Shown here: in pieces, positions 32,440 through 39,482 of the stretch | Numbering within the stretch: the first letter of the stretch is position 1 | Layout: each line of letters starts with the position of its first letter | Assembly: GCA_030609365.1 (NCBI GenBank) | Contig: JAUWCJ010000010.1 | Location: 1-39,482 of the forward strand | From: Candidatus Eiseniibacteriota bacterium | GTDB taxonomy: Bacteria > Joyebacterota > Joyebacteria > Joyebacterales > Joyebacteraceae | Length of the DNA: 39,482 bases | Reading direction: 5' to 3' | The notes under the pieces: generated by a model | Seen by the model: only the letters and a program-made list of their open reading frames with translations | Told to the model about the DNA's origin: nothing | The model's database searches: none | Translations under genes and position numbers: made by a program

Positions 32440-33426
32440 ATGGCGGACCTGACGACCAAGTACATGGGGCTCGACCTCAAGAACCCGGTCATCGCCGGAA
32501 GCTCCGGCCTGACGGCCACGGTAGAGAAGGTGAAGGAATGCGCGGCGGCGGGGGCGGGGGCGGTGGTGCTCAAGTCTATCTTCGAGGAGCAGATCACCGC
32601 GGAGGTCGCGAGTATCCGGGAGGCGAGCGGGTCGTCGAACTGGCACCCGGAGGCCGAGCAGTACATCCGGGAGTATGGACGCCACCACGCCGCGGAGGCG
32701 TACGTCGACCTCATCAAGGCTGCCAAGGACGCGGTGGACATTCCGGTCATCGCGAGCGTGCACTGCGTGTCGGCCGGCGCGTGGACCGAGTTCGCGCACA
32801 AGGTTGAGTTGGCGGGCGCGGATGGACTCGAGCTTAACGTCTACGTCCTGCCGTCCGACCCGAAGCGCGACGGGCGGGAGAACGAGCAGGTCTACTTCGA
32901 CGTCGTTGAGGCGGTGAAGAACGCATCGTCGCTGCCGCTCGCGCTCAAGATCGGCGCCGCGTTCTCGAGCCTGTCGAGAACGGCCGTGCAGCTCTCCGCG
33001 ACCACGCTGGACGCGCTCGTGCTGTTCAACAGGTTCTACCGCTTCGACTTCGACATCGATGAACTCAAGCTCGTGCCCGGGTCCTACCTTAGCGGCCCGG
33101 AAGAGATGGCCAAGCCGCTCCGATGGGTCTCCATCCTGTCAGGCCAGGTGAAGTGCGATATCGCCGCGACCACCGGCGTGCACGACGGCGCGGGCGTCGT
33201 CAAGCAGCTCCTGGCCGGCGCCACCGCGGTGCAGGTCTGCTCCACGCTCTATATGAACGGTGTGGGGCATCTTACGAACATACTGAGTGAGTTGACGGAC
33301 TGGATGGACAGGTACGGGTACTCGTCGCTCGATGAGTTCAGAGGGAAGATGAGCCAGGACGAGAGCGAGGACCCCGCGGCCTACGAACGTGTTCAGTTCA
33401 TGAAGGGGACCGGCGGCGTCTCGTGA
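32440..33426 (+). CDS. Dihydroorotate dehydrogenase-like FMN protein
   Basis: A 328-residue TIM-barrel flavoprotein of the dihydroorotate/dihydropyrimidine dehydrogenase superfamily. It begins D-L-T-T-K-Y-M-G-L-D-L-K-N-P-V-I-A-G-S-S and contains V-V-L-K-S-I-F-E-E-Q, L-E-L-N-V-Y, L-A-L-K-I-G and a final T-G-V-H-D-G-x-G-V-V-K-Q-L-L-A-G-A. True PyrD proteins have a catalytic Cys or Ser in N-x-S-C-P-N. Here the corresponding segment is L-N-V-Y-V-L-P, so it is probably not a classical pyrimidine enzyme. Such PyrD-like proteins are common in anaerobic lineages with unknown substrates. The ATG has AGGAGAG upstream. Confidence 0.85.
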   Translation: MADLTTKYMGLDLKNPVIAGSSGLTATVEKVKECAAAGAGAVVLKSIFEEQITAEVASIREASGSSNWHPEAEQYIREYGRHHAAEAYVDLIKAAKDAVDIPVIASVHCVSAGAWTEFAHKVELAGADGLELNVYVLPSDPKRDGRENEQVYFDVVEAVKNASSLPLALKIGAAFSSLSRTAVQLSATTLDALVLFNRFYRFDFDIDELKLVPGSYLSGPEEMAKPLRWVSILSGQVKCDIAATTGVHDGAGVVKQLLAGATAVQVCSTLYMNGVGHLTNILSELTDWMDRYGYSSLDEFRGKMSQDESEDPAAYERVQFMKGTGGVS

Positions 33427-33545
33427 GCCTGCGGTTCCTGTCTATGCGTGCCGGGCCAGATGCTCCGCGCGCGAGTTGCCCGGCGACGGGCGTTGCACGT
33501 GTTGAAGATCCCCCGTGGGTCATTGGCATGGGAAAGGACATGAGT

Positions 33546-34253
33546 GTGAAGAAGCTTCTGGTGATTGCAGCTCTGCTCGCCGTGGCGCTGACGTGCGCCT
33601 CCTGCGGAGGTGGAGGCGAGGCGCGGAAGACGTCGCTTGATAACGAGATCGAGGAGGCGAGCTACGCGTACGGAATGGACGTCGCGGCATCGATGCTGAG
33701 GTCGGGATTTGAACTCGACGTCGCCTCCTTCATACAGGGGTTCCGTGACACCCTGGAAGGCAACACGCCGCTTCTGACCGAGGCTGAGAAGATGCAGATA
33801 ATGCAGGACTTCGCTACAAAGATGAGGGAGAAGCAGATGGCCGAAGCTGAGACCGCAGCAGTGACGAACCTGGCTGAAGGTACCGCGTTCCTCGAGGCCA
33901 ACAAGACGGCCGAGGGCGTGAAGACGACCGATTCGGGCCTGCAGTACATCGTGCTCGAAGAGGGCAAGGGCGCCAGCCCGAGCCCGAGTTCGCGCGTGAA
34001 GGTCCACTACACGGGCACGCTGATCGACGGCACCAAGTTCGACAGCTCGTACGACCGAGGCGCGCCCGCCGAGTTCCCGGTCCAGGGTGTGATTCCCGCC
34101 TGGACGGAGGCGCTCCAGCTCATGAAGGTCGGTGGTAAGGTGAAGATCTTCGCGCCGCCGGAGCTCGCCTACAGGGACAGAGGCGCGCCGCCGGTCATCG
34201 GACCGAACGCGACCCTGATATTCGAGATCGAACTCGTCGACATCGTCGAGTAG
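33546..34253 (+). CDS. FKBP-type peptidyl-prolyl isomerase, probable lipoprotein
   Basis: A 235-residue exported prolyl isomerase. A helical FKBP_N-like dimerisation region (about residues 33-120: S-Y-A-Y-G-M-D-V-A, then I-Q-G-F-R-D-T-L-E-G) precedes the FKBP domain. That domain has V-K-V-H-Y-T-G-T-L-I-D-G-T-K-F-D-S-S, F-P-V-Q-G-V-I-P-A-W-T-E-A-L and a final L-I-F-E-I-E-L-V-D-I. The N-terminus M-K-K-L-L-V-I-A-A-L-L ends in C-A-S-C-G-G-G-G, a slightly atypical lipobox. In-frame ATGs at 33528 and 33540 exist. GTG 33546 is preferred because GGAAAGGA lies 7 nt ahead. It probably folds periplasmic or outer-membrane proteins. argS begins 12 nt later. Confidence 0.88.
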   Translation: MKKLLVIAALLAVALTCASCGGGGEARKTSLDNEIEEASYAYGMDVAASMLRSGFELDVASFIQGFRDTLEGNTPLLTEAEKMQIMQDFATKMREKQMAEAETAAVTNLAEGTAFLEANKTAEGVKTTDSGLQYIVLEEGKGASPSPSSRVKVHYTGTLIDGTKFDSSYDRGAPAEFPVQGVIPAWTEALQLMKVGGKVKIFAPPELAYRDRGAPPVIGPNATLIFEIELVDIVE

Positions 34254-34265
34254 CGGAGGCGACCG

Positions 34266-35909
34266 TTGTTCGAGCAGATACTCAGAACGGGACTGGCCGA
34301 GGCCATCCGCAAGGTTGGCCTCGAAGCCGGGCGCATCGACGTGACGCCGCCGCGTGACCCATCGCACGGTGACGCGGCGACGAACGTCGCGCTGGCCTTA
34401 GCCAAGCGCGAGGGGCGCAATCCGCGCGAGCTGGCACAGGAGATCGTCGGTGCGCTCGAGCTGGCCCCGGACTTCGTGTCTGAGGTCGCGGTCGCTGGGC
34501 CGGGGTTCATCAACTTCCGGTTCGCGCCCGTGTGGTACGAGGGCGCGCTGCGTGACGTGGTGGCGGAAGGCAGCGACTACGGTCGCACGGAGGTCGCGGC
34601 AGGCCAGCGCATCCAGATAGAGTTCGTCAGCGCGAACCCGACGGGTCCGGTGAACGTAGTCAGCGCGCGTGCGGCGGCGGTCGGGAATGCGATGGCGAAC
34701 CTGCTGGCGTTCGCCGGCGCGGACGTCGAGCGTGAGTACTACGTCAACGACGCCGGGCAGCAGGTCGACAAGCTTGCGCTCTCGGCCGAGGCGCGGTTCC
34801 GTGAGCTCTCGGGCGAGCCGCTCGAGATCCCGGAGGGCGGGTACCACGGGGAGTATCTGGCGGATGTGACTAGGGCCATCGCGGATGCGAACCCCGGTCT
34901 TGCTGACATGGCATCCGCGGAGCGCGTGGCCTTCTTCAAGAGATCCGCCATCGAGCATCTGGTGGAGAGCCAGAAGAACGACCTCGCCGCGTTCGGTGTC
35001 GAGTTCGATCGCTGGTTCCGCGAGAGCGAGCTGGCGGGGGCGGGGGCGGTGGAGGAGACGCTCAAGAAGCTTCAGGCCTCCGGCGAGACCTACGAGAAGG
35101 AGGGCGCCGTCTGGCTGAAGACGCAGCCGCACGGCACCAACGACGACAAGGTCATCGTCAAGGGCGACGGTGTTCCCACGTATCTCCTGCCGGACCTCGC
35201 GTACCACGTGAACAAGTTCGGGCGAGGGTTCAACCCCGTCATCGACCTGTGGGGGCCGGACCACCACGCTCACATCGCGGAGACGCACGCGGGGCTCGAG
35301 ATCCTCGGGTTCCCGAAGGAACGTCTGGAGATCCAGATAGTCCAGCAGGTCAACCTGCTGGAGGGCGGCGAGGCCGTCAAGATGTCAAAACGGGCGGGGA
35401 AGATAGTCCTGCTGAGAGATCTGGTGGACGATGTCGGCGTCGACGTGACCAAGTTCTTCTTCCTGATGAGGAAGCAGGCGAGCCATCTTGACTTCAATCT
35501 GGACCTCGCGAGACAGCAGACCGACGAGAACCCCGTCTTCTACGTACAGTACGCGCACGCGCGCGTGGCGAGCCTGGTCAGGTTCGCGGAGGAGAAGGGG
35601 CGGGTGGTGCCTTCCCCCGACGACGTCGATCTGAGCGACATAAGCTCCGGCAATGGGAAGTCGCTAGTGCTCCTGCTGGCGGAGTTCCCCCAGTTCGTGG
35701 CGAGCGCCGCGCTCGCGCGGGAGCCGCACAGACTGACCACCTACCTGCGCGACGTGTCGGCGAGGTTCCACTCGTACTATCATGACAACCGCATCGTGAC
35801 GGAGGACCCGGCAACAACGGCCGCCCGGCTGTTCCTTTCTCAGGCGACCCGCATCGTTCTCAGAAACGGCCTTACGCTGCTCGGCATCACCACGCCGGAC
35901 AGGATGTAG
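34266..35909 (+). CDS. argS: Arginyl-tRNA synthetase with altered HIGH motif
   Basis: A 547-residue class I aminoacyl-tRNA synthetase. It has the N-terminal Add-1 domain (1-85), then V-S-A-N-P-T-G-P, Y-Y-V-N-D-A-G-Q-Q, the D-L-W-G-P-D-H-H-A-H segment and the K-M-S-K-R loop (about 372-376). The DALR anticodon domain follows (V-Q-Y-A-H-A-R and onward). The signature that normally reads H-V-G-H after N-P-T-G-P-L is N130-V-V-S133 here, so both HIGH histidines are missing, while the rest of the enzyme looks intact. The start is TTG with GGAGG 6 nt upstream. Length is normal. No second argS lies in the window. Confidence 0.92.
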   Translation: MFEQILRTGLAEAIRKVGLEAGRIDVTPPRDPSHGDAATNVALALAKREGRNPRELAQEIVGALELAPDFVSEVAVAGPGFINFRFAPVWYEGALRDVVAEGSDYGRTEVAAGQRIQIEFVSANPTGPVNVVSARAAAVGNAMANLLAFAGADVEREYYVNDAGQQVDKLALSAEARFRELSGEPLEIPEGGYHGEYLADVTRAIADANPGLADMASAERVAFFKRSAIEHLVESQKNDLAAFGVEFDRWFRESELAGAGAVEETLKKLQASGETYEKEGAVWLKTQPHGTNDDKVIVKGDGVPTYLLPDLAYHVNKFGRGFNPVIDLWGPDHHAHIAETHAGLEILGFPKERLEIQIVQQVNLLEGGEAVKMSKRAGKIVLLRDLVDDVGVDVTKFFFLMRKQASHLDFNLDLARQQTDENPVFYVQYAHARVASLVRFAEEKGRVVPSPDDVDLSDISSGNGKSLVLLLAEFPQFVASAALAREPHRLTTYLRDVSARFHSYYHDNRIVTEDPATTAARLFLSQATRIVLRNGLTLLGITTPDRM

Positions 35910-35969
35910 CACCCCTGCTTTCCCCTGCAGAGCGATTCCCCTTGACTCTCTCGCCACAAGCTGTTGTTT

Positions 35970-36833
35970 ATGATAGAATCAGTGTTGCATCGAGTTGGCG
36001 CTGGAGCAATCACACCTTGGATACGACAACCGGAGGCGATTGCTATTCTACTGAAAGGAAGGGATCAGGTCTTCCCGCTCGAGGATGTTGAGCGGGCGCT
36101 GACCGGTCTCAAAGACGTGCGGTCTGCGCGCATCGTCACGAACGACTCGGGTGGAATACTCGAGATTCACGTCGTTGCCGATACTGCGCGAAGCGCGAAG
36201 ATGGTCGCCCGGGACGTCGAGTCGATACTCGTCGCGAAGATCGGGCTGTCCGTCGACCACAGGAAGATCAGCGTCGCGCAGGTAGAGGAGGATGGGGAGG
36301 AGACCGCCGAAGCCAGGCCGACGAGCCACGCGGAGGCCACGCCGCCGGAGCGTGTCGAAGCGCCGGCCGGTCTCTACCTGGCGCCAGAGGACAAACGCAT
36401 AGAATTCGTGGGCGTGAGCCTGGCGCAGTCGAATCTGGTCGCGCAGGCGAGAGTGGAACTCTCGCGCGGGGGAGTGGGCACGGTCGCGGAGGCGACGGGC
36501 GCGGATTCGAGCGACTCCGTGCTCAGGATAGTCGCCGAGGCAACGATGGAGGCCGTCCAGAGGTACTACGAGGACAGCGGCCTCTTTACCGTGACCGCGG
36601 TAGAGCAGATGACCGTCGGCGGGAAGCCCATCGTAGTGGTGGTTGTCGCCTACGTGTATGAACGCAGCGAGCGGGTGCTCGTCGGAGCGTGCCCGACCAG
36701 CGGGGACGTTCCCAGGGCGGTGGCACTCGCGACACTGGACGCCGTTAACAGGTTCCTGAGGCGGTTGGAACTCAAGGAGCCTACTGAGTATGAAATCGGG
36801 CCGGCATCGGAGAGCGACACAACCAGTCAGTAG
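35970..36833 (+). CDS. Hypothetical protein, two-part conserved-looking protein
   Basis: I do not recognise a named family. An N-terminal alpha/beta domain (about residues 30-105) contains D-V-E-R-A-L, an S-A-R-I-V-T-N-D-S-G-G-I-L-E-I-H-V-V-A-D strand pair and V-D-H-R-K-I-S-V-A-Q. A charged linker follows (E-E-D-G-E-E-T-A-E-A). The C-terminal domain (about 140-265) has Y-L-A-P-E-D-K-R-I-E-F-V-G-V and ends with A-L-A-T-L-D-A-V-N-R-F-L. No membrane or signal segment is seen. The start is uncertain: no ribosome-binding site precedes ATG 35970 or GTG 35982, while CGGAGG at 36031-36036 is followed only by non-standard start codons. Just upstream are TTGACT (35942) and TATGAT (35969), spaced too widely for a good promoter. 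Confidence 0.6.
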   Translation: MIESVLHRVGAGAITPWIRQPEAIAILLKGRDQVFPLEDVERALTGLKDVRSARIVTNDSGGILEIHVVADTARSAKMVARDVESILVAKIGLSVDHRKISVAQVEEDGEETAEARPTSHAEATPPERVEAPAGLYLAPEDKRIEFVGVSLAQSNLVAQARVELSRGGVGTVAEATGADSSDSVLRIVAEATMEAVQRYYEDSGLFTVTAVEQMTVGGKPIVVVVVAYVYERSERVLVGACPTSGDVPRAVALATLDAVNRFLRRLELKEPTEYEIGPASESDTTSQ

Positions 36834-37056
36834 CTAGATAAGGAGCGGAGCGGAAGAACACCTCATAGCGAAGCGCGTCCCCTTTTGCCCTTGGCTTGTA
36901 TGGACCCGAGAGTCAGCGGATGACACCCGGTCAGGGGTAGCAGAATACGCGAGGAGGTGGAATTTTGTTCCTTATCGGTAGACTCATCGAGATTCTTCTG
37001 AGTGGTAGATCTGGTTGGTTGTAGTGAAGTGAGTCCGGTGTCGGCCTGCCTAGTGT

Positions 37057-37073
37057 GAGAGGTATCTCTCTTG
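37057..37073 (+). promoter_or_regulatory. Hairpin enclosing the ribosome-binding site of the HD-GYP gene
   Basis: GAGAG (37057-37061) pairs with CTCTC (37066-37070) around a GTAT loop and abuts the TTG start codon (37071-37073). GAGAGG is also the only ribosome-binding sequence, so the stem would mask it. Confidence 0.4.
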
Positions 37074-38363
37074 AGTGGTCCCCGTGCGCGGAGTCCATTT
37101 GACGGCACCTCGGTCGGCTTCAAGGCGTACTACCTCGTAGTTGTGGGAATCGGGCTGTTCCTAGCCTTCAGATTCTTCCCCAGTGCACATGTTGATACTT
37201 GGGGGCCTCTTCTCTGTTGGGTGGCCTTCGCATTCATTGCTGAGATGAGTCCGATAGCACTCCCTGGTTCTCAGGCGTACATTACCGTTTCATCAGCGCT
37301 TGACTATGCAGCGATCGTCGTGTTCGGACCCACTGTTGCCGCAATGATTGCGGCAGTAACCGCACTCGTGTCATCTTTAACTGTCTCTCGTCAGCCGGTT
37401 CACAAGGTCCTCTTCAACGTTTGCCTGTTCATTGTCACGATCTTCGCGGCCGGCTACGTCTTCAAGCTTGCCGGTGGCACCGCGACTCAGGAGATTCGCG
37501 AGCTCGTGCTTCCCATGGCGGCGTGCGGCATCACCTACTTCCTGATTGACACCTTCGGTGTGAGCATAATCGTCGCGTTGTCACAGAGAGTCAGCGCGTG
37601 GAGAGTTTGGCAACGAACGTATCTGTGGACGACCATCACGCATCTCGTCGGATTCGTTCCATTGGGAGCGATAATCGTCGTCATCTTCCTGCACATTGGC
37701 ATTCCCGGTGTCGCGCTCTTCCTAGTTCCGCTGATGCTGGCCAGGTACTCGTTCAAGCTCTACACAGACATGCGGCAGGTTCACTTCGACACGGTTCGCG
37801 CCCTGACGTCTGCCATCGATGCTAGTGACCCCTATACACGAGGGCACTCCGAGCGCGTAACGCACTACTCAGTCGCGATTGCCCGAGAGATGCGCCTTTC
37901 TGAGCGGCGCGTTCAGGCGCTTGAGTACGCGGGCTTCCTCCACGACATGGGGAAGATAGGCATCAACCATGACATCCTCACGAAGCCGGGCTCTCTAACT
38001 GAGGACGAGTGGCGGAGCATGAAGGAGCATCCGGCGATCGGCGCGCGCATCGTCTCTGACTTGGACTTTCTAAAGGGGGCTCGTGAGGTTGTTCTCTATC
38101 ATCACGAGCGCTATGACGGCAAGGGCTACCCTGAGGGGCTTGTCGGAGTTCAGATTCCCCTCGAGGCCAGGATCGCGAAGGTCGCCGACGCGTTCGATGC
38201 GATGATGTCGAACCGACCCTACAGGTCCTCGTTGGGTCTGAAGAAGTCTCTTCAGGAACTGGAGGATGGTAAGGGGACCGAGTTCGATTCGAAAGTGGTT
38301 GAGGCTTTCCTGGCTGTCTTGGAGGCCGGTAAGGTAGAGGTCGTCGATTTGGCGTCCGCGTAG
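37071..38363 (+). CDS. Membrane HD-GYP domain protein (probable cyclic-di-GMP phosphodiesterase)
   Basis: A 430-residue protein. Residues 20-225 hold about seven to eight membrane segments of an uncharacterised sensor region. Residues 238-420 form an HD-GYP domain. Its metal and catalytic residues are visible: H259, H291-D292 with G-K-I-G, H320, H344-H345, D349 and the G352-Y-P354 motif, with I-P-L-E-A-R-I following. The family hydrolyses cyclic di-GMP, so a signalling role is expected. The TTG start lies in a small hairpin. Base composition is noticeably lower in GC than its neighbours, as is the 237-bp gap before it, which may point to more recent acquisition. Confidence 0.88.
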   Translation: MSGPRARSPFDGTSVGFKAYYLVVVGIGLFLAFRFFPSAHVDTWGPLLCWVAFAFIAEMSPIALPGSQAYITVSSALDYAAIVVFGPTVAAMIAAVTALVSSLTVSRQPVHKVLFNVCLFIVTIFAAGYVFKLAGGTATQEIRELVLPMAACGITYFLIDTFGVSIIVALSQRVSAWRVWQRTYLWTTITHLVGFVPLGAIIVVIFLHIGIPGVALFLVPLMLARYSFKLYTDMRQVHFDTVRALTSAIDASDPYTRGHSERVTHYSVAIAREMRLSERRVQALEYAGFLHDMGKIGINHDILTKPGSLTEDEWRSMKEHPAIGARIVSDLDFLKGAREVVLYHHERYDGKGYPEGLVGVQIPLEARIAKVADAFDAMMSNRPYRSSLGLKKSLQELEDGKGTEFDSKVVEAFLAVLEAGKVEVVDLASA

Positions 38364-38422
38364 GCAGATGAGTGGTGAATAGGTGGTGCTATTCGGAAGC
38401 AACGTCATGGACAGGATTGGCT

Positions 38423-39071
38423 ATGCCGAGTGAAAGCCAGCGACGAAACACCTACGCCGAAGCCGGTGTCGACATTGACGCCGGGCAGGATGCGGTCCGG
38501 CTCATGGGAGACGCGGTACGCTCTACCTGGGACAAGAACGTGCTGGGCCGCTACGGTGCCTTCGCAGGGTTGTACAACTTCTCAGAGGGAGACCACGGCG
38601 ACATCCTCGCAGTGACCATCGATGGCGTCGGCACGAAGCTCAAGGTCGCCGTCATGTGCGGAGCCTATGCGTCCGTGGGAATGGACATCGTCGGCCACTG
38701 CACTGATGACCTCCTCGTTCAGCGCGCGCGTCCCCTTCTGTTCGCCGACTACTTCGCCAGCTCTTCCCTGACACCCGAGATAGTGGCAGAGGCAGTGGGC
38801 GGCATGGCCGAGGCCTGCCGCGTGGTGGGAGCGAGCTTGATAGGTGGGGAGACCGCGGAGATGCCTGGCGTGTACCACGAGGGTGAGATCGACCTCGTGG
38901 GGTGCATGATCGGCGTCGCTCGGAGAGACGAGATCACAGATGTTCCGCCCATCGCTCCCGGCGATATCCTCATCGGCCTTGGCTCGACCGGGCTCCACAC
39001 CAACGGCTACTCGCTGGCGAGGCACCTGCTCTTCGACAAGGCGCGAATGGACGTTACCACCGAGGTGCCTG
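38423..39071 (+). pseudogene. purM: Phosphoribosylformylglycinamidine cyclo-ligase, truncated at a sequence junction
   Basis: The first ~216 of about 345 residues of AIR synthetase (FGAM to AIR, purine synthesis). It shows Y-A-E-A-G-V-D-I-D-A-G, D-G-V-G-T-K-L, D-D-L-L-V-Q-R-A-R-P-L, L-I-G-G-E-T-A-E-M-P-G-V-Y and G-S-T-G-L-H-T-N-G-Y-S-L. After D-V-T-T-E-V-P the PurM sequence ends abruptly near 39070, and the frame runs for 16 unrelated codons into argH sequence on the other strand. The real gene is probably intact in the organism and broken here by an assembly join. ATG 38423 gives the normal N-terminus; the frame is open upstream to 38372. Confidence 0.88.
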
Positions 39072-39482
39072 TGAGTAAACATCTTCTCCAAACAAAGGAG
39101 AGAAACCCTTATATTCAGTAAGGCTAAGTTCACTGAACGATTTACCCTTATCCATAGCATAGCTAACTAACCTAGCTACTATATCGTGAGCGGTGCGGAA
39201 GGGTTCCTCCTTGTTGACCAAATAGTCAGCTAGGTCAGTGGCTAGAATATAGCCTCGCTTAACCGCCTGCTCAGTATTTTCAGTTTGAACCCGCAGGGTT
39301 TTAATCATGCCAGTAAATACTCCTAAGGTAGATAACAATGTATCTACAGTATCAAACAAACCCTCTTTATCCTCCTGCATATCTCTATTATAGGACAGGG
39401 GCAGAGCCTTCATAGTCACCAGCAGAGCCATAAGTTTGCCATAGACCCGTCCTGTCTTACCCCGAACCAGCTCAGCGACATC
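39072..39482 (-). CDS. argH: Argininosuccinate lyase, internal fragment
   Basis: A 137-codon piece of argininosuccinate lyase (last step of arginine synthesis), open at the window edge. Reading from 39482 downward it gives [15 protein letters not shown], then [15 protein letters not shown]. It ends at F-G-E-D-V-Y-S (codon 39074-39072), after which homology stops. Local GC falls to roughly 45% by eye, against about 64% before it, and codon choice is unlike the rest of the window. It most likely comes from a different organism. Confidence 0.85.

Overview
The window is about 39 kb of a high-GC bacterial chromosome, estimated by eye at 62-66% G+C. It encodes an outer-membrane beta-barrel protein, lipoproteins, a MurJ flippase, a class III (anaerobic-type) ribonucleotide reductase and an Rnf complex. 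Together these suggest a diderm, anaerobic or facultative bacterium. The mix of large secreted modular proteins and the GC content fits an uncultured FCB-group-like lineage (Krumholzibacteriota, Eisenbacteria, Fermentibacterota and relatives). That placement is inference. The last ~410 bp are clearly lower in GC and look like foreign sequence joined on.

Layout: (1) 1-4.6 kb: outer-membrane protein on the minus strand, then murJ and galE (cell envelope). (2) 4.6-4.9 kb: tRNA-Phe and tRNA-Thr. (3) 5.0-9.5 kb: three secreted proteins built from carbohydrate-binding-like modules. All three end in the same short tail, W-G-x-[IV]-K-x-[IL]-Y-[RK]. Two promoters with long leaders and two hairpin terminators bracket them. 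(4) 9.5-10.9 kb: an ECF sigma factor and its zinc-finger anti-sigma factor. (5) 11.2-16.2 kb: purD, a Sua5/YrdC-type gene, a YwlE-type phosphatase, rpiB, glyA and a dCMP deaminase; the ywlC-ywlE-ywlF-glyA order is also known from Firmicutes. (6) 16.2-19.4 kb: a long NrdD that lacks the glycyl-radical motif at its C-terminus, followed by a small redoxin. (7) 19.5-20.4 kb: a lipoprotein of unknown role.

(8) 20.5-31.5 kb is a tightly coupled energy-metabolism block. It holds rnfCDGEAB, a MenA-like prenyltransferase, ApbE (the flavin transferase expected to flavinylate RnfD and RnfG), an MscS channel, a radical-SAM enzyme of the AmmeMemoRadiSam type, a NusG-domain-II protein, a Gx-transporter-family protein and an RseC-like protein. 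rnfC appears to start at a CTG codon with a strong Shine-Dalgarno sequence. (9) 31.5-38.4 kb: rsfS, a nitroreductase, a dihydroorotate-dehydrogenase-like protein, an FKBP-type lipoprotein, argS with an altered HIGH motif, an unknown protein and a membrane HD-GYP protein. (10) 38.4-39.5 kb: the front two thirds of purM, cut off at about 39071 and joined to an oppositely oriented, low-GC argH fragment. This is most likely an assembly chimera.

Most intergenic spaces carry either a TTGACA-type promoter, often with a TAGtnT -10 box, or a GC-rich perfect hairpin without a U-run. I saw no CRISPR array, insertion sequence, phage gene, rRNA gene or origin. The most interesting points are the shared C-terminal tail, the NrdD without a glycyl-radical site next to a redoxin, the CTG start of rnfC and the ArgRS without HIGH histidines.
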